From the NCBI RefSeq assembly GCF_001949145.1, contig NW_019091362.1, positions 3,182,424 through 3,217,279 on the forward strand: a stretch of 34,856 nucleotides of DNA, written 5' to 3'. This document shows positions 34,301-34,856 of the stretch, piece after piece. Both the position numbers and the translations under genes were made by a program. This stretch comes from Acanthaster planci. Taxonomy: Eukaryota; Echinodermata; Asteroidea; Valvatida; Acanthasteridae. A model generated the notes under the pieces. The model searched no databases and was not told the origin of the DNA. It saw only the letters and a list, made by a program, of their open reading frames with translations. Every line of letters begins with the position of its first letter. The first letter of the stretch is position 1.

Positions 34301-34484
34301 GGTGGTGCACCATGCTGCTTTCGGCTCCTGATTCTCCTTGTTGGCCTTGTTGCGGTTTTCCCCTCAGATTACTCCACCTGCCAGGCTAGTCAGTTCACCT
34401 GTGCCAACGGTCAGTGCCTGCATAGCACTTGGGTCTGTGATGGGGACCCTGACTGCCGCGACCACTCGGATGAAGCCAACTGCA
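1254..34484 (+). CDS. LRP1: LRP1-like giant endocytic receptor, internal part (35 exons, both ends missing)
   Basis: Thirty-five exons join into one 1,917-codon frame that enters and leaves in phase 1. Domain order: five LDL-receptor class A (CR) modules, two EGF-like, propeller, EGF, propeller, EGF, propeller, EGF, propeller, EGF, nine CR modules. The product is a type I membrane receptor that binds and internalises ligands such as protease-inhibitor complexes and lipoproteins; only ectodomain lies here. Compared from memory with human LRP1, the order matches cluster II (end) to cluster III (nine of ten), and propeller wording agrees block by block. LRP2 has the same layout but poorer wording agreement; LRP1B cannot be separated from LRP1, and an invertebrate probably has one pro-orthologue. 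The exons are GC-rich in third positions, unlike the introns. Exon borders are read by eye, without transcripts. Confidence 0.95.
1983..2141 (+). CDS. LRP1: Exon 2: end of CR6-like plus complete CR7-like module
   Basis: Acceptor TTTCCAG, donor GTGAGT, phase 1 to 1, 159 bases. It opens with [13 protein letters not shown], completing the calcium-binding acidic cluster of the module begun in exon 1, then encodes a whole six-cysteine module ending [17 protein letters not shown]. In that module the first acidic calcium ligand of the usual CDG is Asn (CNG). DNIT is an N-glycosylation sequon. The following 444-base intron shows nothing recognisable. Confidence 0.93.
2586..2711 (+). CDS. LRP1: Exon 3: CR8-like module
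   Basis: Acceptor CATACAG, donor GTAAGT, phase 1 to 1, exactly 42 codons' worth. One six-cysteine LDL-receptor class A module: [34 protein letters not shown]. The usual SDE is RDE but the calcium-binding Asp and Glu remain. The following 1,245-base intron has a 21-base tandem array and one copy of a dispersed repeat, listed separately. Confidence 0.94.
2882..2980 (+). repeat. 21-base tandem array, about five copies
   Basis: Unit TCAGTATATTTGCCCCAGGGA; the first copy is one base shorter and the last is cut after 16 bases. The full-length copies look identical, so the array is young or kept uniform. It lies 170 bases after the exon 3 donor. Confidence 0.95.
3690..3820 (-). repeat. Dispersed repeat, minus-strand copy
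   Basis: Read on the minus strand it contains GGCTGCCATTGTGCTGGCCA, then GTGCTTTCGTTTCACAGG, then GTATGCACAAAGGAGATTTT. The same blocks in the same order occur on the plus strand at 12127-12250. Confidence 0.65.
3957..4082 (+). CDS. LRP1: Exon 4: CR9-like module
   Basis: Acceptor TTCACAG, donor GTAAGT, phase 1 to 1, 126 bases, the same length as exon 3. One class A module, [35 protein letters not shown]. It keeps the Trp two residues before the fourth cysteine and the Asp residues typical of modules that grip ligand lysines. The following 580-base intron holds short A- and C-runs but no recognisable element. Confidence 0.94.
4663..5256 (+). CDS. LRP1: Exon 5: CR10-like module, two EGF-like modules, first blades of propeller 3
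   Basis: The largest exon here: 594 bases, phase 1 to 1, acceptor CTTGTAG, donor GTAAGG. Residues about 4-41 form the last CR module of the cluster, about 43-80 and 81-120 are two six-cysteine EGF-like modules (the second contains [13 protein letters not shown]), and the rest begins the propeller with [33 protein letters not shown]. The CR module reads CDGVRQC, so the usual second acidic calcium ligand is Gln. Several N-glycosylation sequons (NHT, NCS, NTS). Following 514-base intron: nothing recognised. Confidence 0.96.
5771..5975 (+). CDS. LRP1: Exon 6: propeller 3, central blades
   Basis: Acceptor GTTTAG, donor GTGAGA, phase 1 in and 2 out, 205 bases. It encodes [39 protein letters not shown] and [12 protein letters not shown], near-verbatim LRP1 blade motifs. 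The exon ends inside a Gly codon just before a FWTDW strand, a position reused in the other three propellers. The following 653-base intron shows nothing recognisable apart from a C-run beside the next acceptor. Confidence 0.96.
6629..6796 (+). CDS. LRP1: Exon 7: propeller 3 blades
   Basis: Acceptor CTCAG after a pyrimidine-rich stretch, donor GTCAGG, phase 2 to 2, 168 bases. Encodes [21 protein letters not shown], then [23 protein letters not shown]. The [12 protein letters not shown] stretch is highly LRP1-like. The following 416-base intron shows nothing recognisable. Confidence 0.95.
7213..7457 (+). CDS. LRP1: Exon 8: end of propeller 3
   Basis: Acceptor ATGGCAG, donor GTAATT, phase 2 to 1, 245 bases. 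Encodes [45 protein letters not shown] and [15 protein letters not shown], the typical last blade and exit strand of an LRP1 propeller. NVT and NGT are N-glycosylation sequons. The following 2,401-base intron is the longest in the window and holds an ATCGATAT-rich element and a pair of related repeats. Confidence 0.96.
7601..8285. mobile_element. Possible DNA element with ATCGATAT-rich ends
   Basis: Both ends are crowded with ATCGATAT, CCGATA and ATATCG motifs: the left 7601-7660 and the right 8205-8275 (ATATCGATATC, CGATAATATCGATG). The reverse complement of the right end resembles the left end only loosely, so the borders are uncertain. Confidence 0.45.
8540..8660 (+). repeat. Dispersed repeat, copy 1
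   Basis: It contains ATTGGTCGCAGTGCCCTGAA, a TGTCCATT stretch and AGTGCCCCTCGAAAA. The first parts are closely matched by ATTGGCCGCAGTGCCCCTCA at 9488. Origin unknown. Confidence 0.5.
9435..9560 (+). repeat. Dispersed repeat, copy 2
   Basis: It contains ATTGGCCGCAGTGCCCCTCA, then TATCCCATT, then TGGCAGTGCCCCC. It lies about 0.9 kb after the related copy at 8540 and in the same orientation. Confidence 0.5.
9859..9990 (+). CDS. LRP1: Exon 9: EGF-like module between propellers 3 and 4
   Basis: Acceptor TTATAG, donor GTAGGA, phase 1 to 1, 132 bases. Six cysteines in EGF spacing: [30 protein letters not shown]. These EGF modules pack against the bottom of the preceding propeller. NKT is a sequon. 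The following 737-base intron shows nothing recognisable. Confidence 0.95.
10728..10952 (+). CDS. LRP1: Exon 10: start of propeller 4
   Basis: Acceptor CTTTAG, donor GTAAGC, phase 1 to 1, 225 bases. Encodes [43 protein letters not shown] and ETVIEG, aligning with the first two blades of the human propeller that follows the single EGF. NAS and NGT are sequons. The following 608-base intron shows nothing recognisable apart from a T-run. Confidence 0.95.
11561..11738 (+). CDS. LRP1: Exon 11: propeller 4 central blades
   Basis: Acceptor CTCAAG, donor GTAAAT, phase 1 to 2, 178 bases. Encodes [34 protein letters not shown] and [10 protein letters not shown]. It ends inside a Gly codon at the same structural place as exons 6, 18 and 23. 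The following 907-base intron has two short repeat copies, listed separately. Confidence 0.94.
11857..12003. mobile_element. Decayed copy of the 27620 MITE family
   Basis: It begins AGTCCATTACAAGTC, with one change from the 27620 end, and contains AGAATGCTTTTGTGACAG and GGCTCGTGACTTGGC. The right end is degenerate, so its limit is approximate. Confidence 0.65.
12127..12250 (+). repeat. Dispersed repeat, plus-strand copy
   Basis: It contains TGCTGCCATCGTGTGGGCCA, GTGCTTTTGTTCCACAG and GTATGCAAAAAGGTGGTTTC, corresponding to the inverted copy at 3690-3820. It lies in the intron after exon 11. Confidence 0.65.
12646..12752 (+). CDS. LRP1: Exon 12: propeller 4 blade
   Basis: Acceptor CTTGTAG, donor GTAAGC, phase 2 to 1, only 107 bases. 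Encodes [34 protein letters not shown]. The YWTD motif is YWIN here; ANMDGSN is also found in human LRP1 at this place. NQT is a sequon. The following 514-base intron has a T-run but no recognisable element. Confidence 0.92.
13267..13424 (+). CDS. LRP1: Exon 13: propeller 4 blade
   Basis: Acceptor CCTCAG, donor GTGCAT, phase 1 to 0, 158 bases. Encodes [29 protein letters not shown] and [10 protein letters not shown]. Ending in phase 0 directly before VYWAE, it is one of only two phase-0 exits in the window (the other is exon 24). The donor is weaker than its neighbours'. The following 354-base intron contains a short inverted-repeat element. Confidence 0.92.
13501..13692. mobile_element. MITE-like element with TGCTTAGC/GCTAAGCA internal repeats
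   Basis: Outer ends GTGCCAATTTGATAGAG and CTATGAAATTTGGCTC form an imperfect inverted repeat. Inside are TTGCTTAGCGAAAGCGGGTT, ACCAGCC and TTTGCTAAGCAG. The element fills more than half of intron 13. Confidence 0.65.
13779..13905 (+). CDS. LRP1: Exon 14: last blade of propeller 4
   Basis: Acceptor CCGCAG, donor GTAAGT, phase 0 to 1, 127 bases. Encodes [36 protein letters not shown], matching the WWAD/KMxVYD end of the human propeller. It contains no extra motif. The following 972-base intron contains an AGTACT-type inverted-repeat element. Confidence 0.92.
14558..14781. mobile_element. MITE-like element, AGTACT type
   Basis: Left GATGTAGTCGAGTACTTTTTG and right CGGAAAGTACTCAACTACAA pair as an imperfect inverted repeat, and the right end reads CAATACTGC. 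The 20521-20629 element starts GCAGTATTGCAGTACT, so the two look like one family. Confidence 0.55.
14878..15009 (+). CDS. LRP1: Exon 15: EGF-like module between propellers 4 and 5
   Basis: Acceptor TTTCAG, donor GTACAC, phase 1 to 1, 132 bases, the same length as exon 9. Six cysteines: [28 protein letters not shown]. The usual NNGGC is NRGGC. The following 710-base intron carries a 74-base tandem triplication ending at the next acceptor. Confidence 0.95.
   Translation, partial: RPPTSAPRIAAVAVNCASRSPMHSECAPAQLATGWMKGTKSVA
15497..15709 (+). repeat. 74-base tandem triplication abutting the exon 16 acceptor
   Basis: Copies begin at 15497, 15571 and 15645 with AGCTTTTTCAA; the second and third are nearly identical and the first has several changes. 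Each junction reads TTATTTTTAG, an acceptor-like tract. The last copy stops about ten bases before the true acceptor at 15718-15719. Confidence 0.93.
15720..15851 (+). CDS. LRP1: Exon 16: first blade of propeller 5
   Basis: Acceptor CTTGCAG, donor GTGGGT, phase 1 to 1, 132 bases. Encodes [39 protein letters not shown], close to the human SFLLYS/IRGI/PVSG/AVGIDF wording. The following 1,795-base intron holds a 1.08-kb inverted-repeat element. Confidence 0.95.
16047..17129. mobile_element. Inverted-repeat element of 1.08 kb, possibly hAT-like
   Basis: Ends are CAGGGGTGTGA at 16047-16057 and TCACACCCCTG at 17119-17129, an exact 11-base inverted repeat. No transposase frame is visible. Its right part (about 16985-17129) resembles 32860-33000. 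Flanks ATAAAAG and TTAAAGG are at best a poor target duplication. Confidence 0.6.
17647..17781 (+). CDS. LRP1: Exon 17: propeller 5 blade
   Basis: Acceptor TCTGCAG, donor GTGAGA, phase 1 to 1, 135 bases. Encodes [34 protein letters not shown]. The exon stops after DWIA, so the next strand GNMYWTD opens the following exon. The 964-base intron that follows contains the tandem duplication and the broken exon copy described below. Confidence 0.95.
17819..18122 (+). repeat. Tandem duplication, short (upstream) copy
   Basis: 17819-17952 equals 18125-18258 (134 bases) and 17950-18122 equals 18628-18800 (173 bases), with no mismatch that I can see. The upstream copy lacks 372 bases present in the downstream copy; the break lies at a shared TAC. 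Confidence 0.95.
18068..18134 (+). pseudogene. Truncated duplicate of exon 18 with in-frame stop
   Basis: Bases 18068-18122 are identical to the first 55 bases of exon 18, including the upstream acceptor and its pyrimidine-rich approach. The copy then breaks off and runs into intron sequence. Read from exon 17 it gives [20 protein letters not shown] and a TAA at 18127-18129. The sequence GTCAGT at 18135 could act as a donor, as the same hexamer appears to do after exon 24. Normal splicing must skip this copy; whether it is ever used is unknown. It may also be an assembly artefact. Confidence 0.75.
18125..18800 (+). repeat. Tandem duplication, long (downstream) copy
   Basis: This is the partner of 17819-18122. 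It includes the 372-base stretch at about 18259-18630 and the first 55 bases of the functional exon 18. The extra stretch has no inverted ends, which favours a deletion from the other copy over an insertion here. Confidence 0.95.
18746..18875 (+). CDS. LRP1: Exon 18: propeller 5 blade (functional copy)
   Basis: Acceptor TGTGAAG, donor GTAGGT, phase 1 to 2, 130 bases. Encodes [20 protein letters not shown], then [20 protein letters not shown]. It is the complete version of the truncated copy at 18068 and the only one that keeps the frame to exon 19. NGT is a sequon. The 1,281-base intron that follows begins with a T-rich, possibly LINE-derived stretch; the remainder shows nothing recognisable. 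Confidence 0.95.
18935..19230 (+). mobile_element. Possible 3' tail of a LINE-type retrotransposon
   Basis: A T-rich run is followed by GGGGGCCTGGACTTGTACTA and ends in the short tail AAATAAACCAAACCAAACCAA. Such pentamer tails and 3' untranslated wording are usual for 5'-truncated LINEs. No reverse transcriptase remains, so this is a weak call. Confidence 0.35.
20157..20432 (+). CDS. LRP1: Exon 19: propeller 5, two blades
   Basis: Acceptor CCTCAG, donor GTGCGT, phase 2 to 2, 276 bases. Encodes [50 protein letters not shown] and [15 protein letters not shown]. It corresponds to exons 7 and 8 of propeller 3 but without an intron after the DAR motif. NRT is a sequon. The following 533-base intron contains a 0.1-kb AGTACT-type element. 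Confidence 0.95.
20521..20629. mobile_element. Short AGTACT-type MITE-like element
   Basis: It begins GCAGTATTGCAGTACTC, ends TTCGCAACACTG, and is full of GTACTC and AGTAC motifs. The ends are about nine bases of imperfect inverted repeat. It lies in the intron after exon 19. Confidence 0.5.
20966..21090 (+). CDS. LRP1: Exon 20: last blade of propeller 5
   Basis: Acceptor TGGTAG, donor GTGAGT, phase 2 to 1, 125 bases. Encodes [16 protein letters not shown] and [17 protein letters not shown], matching the human TH..GSIKR and LKDIKVFN exit strand. The coding bases include a TACATGTA palindrome. The following 1,432-base intron has two local tandem repeats. Confidence 0.94.
21218..21315 (+). repeat. 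Degenerate ~33-base tandem repeat, three clear copies
   Basis: Three units of the form TTTTCACACnAGTGGGAAAA start near 21218, 21252 and 21284. More decayed units seem to precede them from about 21165. Divergence is much higher than in the other arrays, so this one is old. Confidence 0.7.
21913..22117 (+). repeat. 102-base tandem duplication
   Basis: Copy one is 21913-22014 and copy two is 22015-22117. They differ by one extra T (CCTCTTATTAG against CCTCTTTATTAG), so the duplication is recent. Confidence 0.95.
22523..22645 (+). CDS. LRP1: Exon 21: EGF-like module between propellers 5 and 6
   Basis: Acceptor GCTCAG, donor GTGAGT, phase 1 to 1, 123 bases. Six cysteines: [27 protein letters not shown]. 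It is the shortest of the four single EGF exons. The following 445-base intron shows nothing recognisable. Confidence 0.95.
23091..23324 (+). CDS. LRP1: Exon 22: first blades of propeller 6
   Basis: Acceptor CTTGCAG, donor GTACGT, phase 1 to 1, 234 bases. Encodes [53 protein letters not shown]. The YWTD motif is YYTD, close to the FFSD seen in human LRP1 here. NGS is a sequon. The following 424-base intron shows nothing recognisable. Confidence 0.94.
23749..23929 (+). CDS. LRP1: Exon 23: propeller 6 blade
   Basis: Acceptor ATCACAG, donor GTGAGT, phase 1 to 2, 181 bases. Encodes [51 protein letters not shown]. The YWTSYT..S and DDHPR wording agrees with human LRP1, including the Cys near the exon end. 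The following 799-base intron holds a T-run and a long hairpin. Confidence 0.95.
24537..24633. repeat. Long imperfect hairpin in the intron before exon 24
   Basis: Left arm GTCCCACGCGACCATACCAC plus TTGTGTGCGTCGTTT pairs with right arm AAACGTGACGCAAACAAAAG plus TGGAGTGGTCACATGAGAC. Arms are about 36-40 bases with some mismatches, and the loop is about 20 bases. Confidence 0.65.
24729..24933 (+). CDS. LRP1: Exon 24: propeller 6 blades
   Basis: Acceptor TGACAG, donor GTCAGT, phase 2 to 0, 205 bases. Encodes [61 protein letters not shown]. The donor was set at GTG|GTCAGT because the joined protein [15 protein letters not shown] then matches the human wording. The following 363-base intron shows nothing recognisable. 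Confidence 0.92.
25297..25489 (+). CDS. LRP1: Exon 25: last blade of propeller 6
   Basis: Acceptor TCTAAG, donor GTGAGT, phase 0 to 1, 193 bases. Encodes [40 protein letters not shown] and [21 protein letters not shown] and QQPMG are shared with human LRP1. The following 1,080-base intron contains a tRNA-derived SINE and an adjoining hairpin. Confidence 0.94.
26003..26102. repeat. Imperfect inverted repeat next to the SINE
   Basis: CTTCAGTGCAAAAGAAGGCA (with CTACGC downstream) on the left pairs with GTAGGC...TTTTGGCATAAGACTGAAG on the right. Arms are about 32-38 bases around a ~30-base loop. It may be the 3' part of the SINE or a separate small foldback element. Confidence 0.7.
26110..26343 (-). 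mobile_element. tRNA-derived SINE
   Basis: On the minus strand the head carries an RNA polymerase III box A, TGGCGTAGTGG (26329 to 26319), and box B, GGTTCGATTCC (26287 to 26277), at tRNA-like spacing. The body contains GGTTTTCCTCCCACC (26201 to 26187), which resembles conserved central domains of metazoan SINEs. The family is not assigned and the 3' limit is uncertain. Confidence 0.8.
26570..26695 (+). CDS. LRP1: Exon 26: EGF-like module closing the propeller block
   Basis: Acceptor CGCTAG, donor GTTTGT (the weakest donor in the gene), phase 1 to 1, 126 bases. The joined sequence [19 protein letters not shown] has a seventh cysteine ahead of the usual six, as I recall human LRP1 does too (SCELSPC). 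The second half reads [17 protein letters not shown]. The following 769-base intron shows nothing recognisable beyond a T-run. Confidence 0.92.
   Translation, partial: VHSGLAGCTMVDVTSGAPRTNSLKSSANARRTRPSSMTSDV
27465..27593 (+). CDS. LRP1: Exon 27: first CR module of the next cluster (CR11-like)
   Basis: Acceptor TTGCAG, donor GTAAGT, phase 1 to 1, 129 bases. Six cysteines: [20 protein letters not shown], then [19 protein letters not shown]. The second acidic calcium ligand position is Gln (CDGRQQC); human CR11 is also atypical there. The human-like SYC ending fixes its place at the start of cluster III. The following 635-base intron holds an inverted-repeat element. Confidence 0.94.
27620..27774. 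mobile_element. 155-base MITE-like element with 15-base perfect inverted ends
   Basis: The left end AGTCCATCACAAGTC (27620-27634) is the exact reverse complement of GACTTGTGATGGACT (27760-27774). The interior contains GGGAATGCTTTTGTCACAG and GGCTTGTGACTTGGC, also found at 11857-12003. Confidence 0.8.
28229..28345 (+). CDS. LRP1: Exon 28: CR12-like module
   Basis: Acceptor TTGCAG, donor GTATGT, phase 1 to 1, 117 bases. Six cysteines: [43 protein letters not shown] lacks the usual Gly and has Asn in place of the second acidic calcium ligand, so calcium affinity may be reduced. The following 472-base intron carries a 58-base triplication. Confidence 0.93.
28433..28603 (+). repeat. 58-base tandem triplication
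   Basis: Copies start at 28433, 28491 and 28549 with GAAGGTGATTGG. They are essentially identical; the last reads GGAAAG where the others read GGAAGG. Each contains CTGGGTTTCAG, which resembles an acceptor. Confidence 0.95.
28818..28928 (+). CDS. LRP1: Exon 29: CR13-like module
   Basis: Acceptor CTCCAG, donor GTAAGT, phase 1 to 1, 111 bases, the shortest CR exon. Six cysteines: [36 protein letters not shown]. The calcium-binding acidic residues are intact. The following 647-base intron shows nothing recognisable. Confidence 0.94.
29576..29737 (+). CDS. LRP1: Exon 30: unusually long CR14-like module
   Basis: Acceptor CCTTAG, donor GTAAGC, phase 1 to 1, 162 bases against 111-129 for its neighbours. 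The gap between the first two cysteines is stretched ([20 protein letters not shown] then C), followed by [24 protein letters not shown]. Human LRP1 has a comparably stretched fourth module in cluster III, which makes this a strong orthology marker. NSS is a sequon. The following 984-base intron shows nothing recognisable. Confidence 0.93.
30722..30850 (+). CDS. LRP1: Exon 31: CR15-like module
   Basis: Acceptor TCCCAG, donor GTAAGT, phase 1 to 1, 129 bases. Six cysteines: [37 protein letters not shown]. It carries the Trp two residues before the fourth cysteine together with a full acidic set, the usual ligand-binding signature. The following 798-base intron shows nothing recognisable. Confidence 0.95.
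31649..31765 (+). CDS. LRP1: Exon 32: CR16-like module
   Basis: Acceptor ACTCAG, donor GTAAGT, phase 1 to 1, 117 bases. Six cysteines: [37 protein letters not shown]. Trp and acidic ligand-binding residues are present. The following 600-base intron is AT-rich without a recognisable element. Confidence 0.95.
32366..32494 (+). CDS. LRP1: Exon 33: CR17-like module
   Basis: Acceptor TTGCAG, donor GTGAGT, phase 1 to 1, 129 bases. Six cysteines: [40 protein letters not shown]. Like human CR17 it has a longer gap before the last cysteine ([10 protein letters not shown] against ADESIAAGC). The following 857-base intron contains a repeat fragment near 32860-33000. Confidence 0.94.
32860..33000 (+). 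mobile_element. Fragment related to the right part of the 16047-17129 element
   Basis: Shared blocks in the same order: AGAGCATCTA, then a GGGCCCCGG-CCCCA stretch, then GGCTTC-C-CTCACA. This copy lacks a clear CACCCCTG end. The relation is by eye. Confidence 0.55.
33352..33471 (+). CDS. LRP1: Exon 34: CR18-like module
   Basis: Acceptor CTCCAG, donor GTAAGC, phase 1 to 1, 120 bases. Six cysteines: [37 protein letters not shown]. Trp and the full acidic set are present. The following 896-base intron contains a hAT-like inverted-repeat element. Confidence 0.95.
33737..34021. mobile_element. hAT-like non-autonomous DNA element (285 bases)
   Basis: It starts CAGGGTTTCCATA and ends TATAGGAACCCTG, near-perfect inverted ends with the CAGGG start common in hAT elements. 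Flanks TTTGTG and TCTGTG may be a decayed target duplication. The interior repeats AAAAGTCATGGAA-type blocks. There is no transposase. Confidence 0.75.
34368..34484 (+). CDS. LRP1: Exon 35: CR19-like module
   Basis: Acceptor CCTCAG, donor GTAAGG, phase 1 to 1, 117 bases. Six cysteines: [36 protein letters not shown]. If the human order holds, one more module of this cluster (CR20) lies beyond the window. Bases 34485-34856 are the start of the next intron and hold no CR-type cysteine pattern or recognisable element. Confidence 0.95.
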
Positions 34485-34856
34485 GTAAGGACAGACTTAA
34501 GTGTTGGACCCTTGTCAAGTTCCTAATCGACCCTGAGCCAGCATTTACCAATTGTCATCACCCTAATCAAGGGGAGAAAAAACAAACAGAAGTAAAAAGT
34601 TGCACTAATTATGCAACTCAGTTTTCATGGAAAGAAACCAGTGATTGTTTAACCGTAACAGTCCTCAAGGCTTTGATTTCAGTTTGATTTGACATACAAG
34701 CGAGGGGGTTAGGGCCAGCAAAGCTCGCAAGAACAATTCATCCTGTACCTAGGAGAAGGATCTTCTGGCAGTTCTCCCATACAACCCGCGCTGCGTGAGC
34801 TGGCTTAATGACGCTCTCTCTGCCATTGCACATGAGTTTACAGTGGTTCCACTCAC

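Noticed and set aside
1254-34484. LRP2 (megalin), LRP4 or LRP5/6 as the gene identity
   Set aside because: LRP5/6 and LRP4 have different domain orders. LRP2 shares the order, but the blade wording ([33 protein letters not shown]) and the stretched CR14 agree with LRP1. LRP1 versus LRP1B cannot be decided here.
34485-34856. A further CR module exon (CR20) at the window end
   Set aside because: I searched for the six-cysteine pattern and SDE motif and found none; the next exon must lie beyond the window.

Overview
This window is eukaryotic genomic DNA, almost certainly from an invertebrate animal. It carries the middle of one very large multi-exon gene on the + strand: the LRP1/LRP1B type of giant low-density-lipoprotein-receptor-related endocytic receptor. 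I can place 35 consecutive coding exons (1254 to 34484), all with GT donors and AG acceptors. Their phases match at every junction, and together they give one open frame of 5,751 coding bases (1,917 codons) with no stop. The start codon, signal peptide, transmembrane segment, NPxY-type tail, promoter and polyadenylation site all lie outside the window. I see no second gene, no bacterial-type operon, no tRNA or rRNA gene and no CRISPR array.

Layout by domain. 1254-4800: the last five LDL-receptor class A (complement-type, CR) modules of a ligand-binding cluster. 4800-5040: two EGF-like modules. 5040-25489: four six-bladed YWTD beta-propellers, separated by single EGF-like modules at 9859, 14878 and 22523. 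26570: a closing EGF-like module. 27465-34484: the first nine CR modules of the next cluster, one per exon. The order 'CR cluster, two EGF, four propellers with EGF spacers, EGF, CR cluster' is that of LRP1 and LRP2 between clusters II and III. The wording of the repeats ([10 protein letters not shown]-like, LDQIEVAKL, ANKWTGxNVTVVQ, TQPFDLxVxHPxRQP, QQPMG) and an unusually long CR module at 29576 point to LRP1 rather than LRP2. By human numbering the window covers about CR6-CR10, propellers 3-6 and CR11-CR19, roughly two fifths of the protein. CR modules bind many unrelated ligands at the cell surface; propeller and EGF units release them in acidic endosomes.

Organism. Introns of about 0.35-2.4 kb, GC-rich exons in AT-rich introns, TACATGTA-type palindromes and many short inverted-repeat transposon relics suggest a marine invertebrate deuterostome, perhaps an echinoderm. 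That placement is inference and weak at species level.

The non-coding part is the unusual part. Introns hold relics of at least five inverted-repeat DNA-transposon families (several with two copies here), a tRNA-derived SINE, a possible LINE tail, five local tandem arrays and several long hairpins. The most striking event is a perfect tandem duplication at 17819-18800. It copied the front of one propeller exon and left a truncated, stop-containing copy with an intact acceptor just upstream of the real exon. I find no evidence of a wholly new biological system; the window is best read as a well-preserved receptor gene with lively introns.
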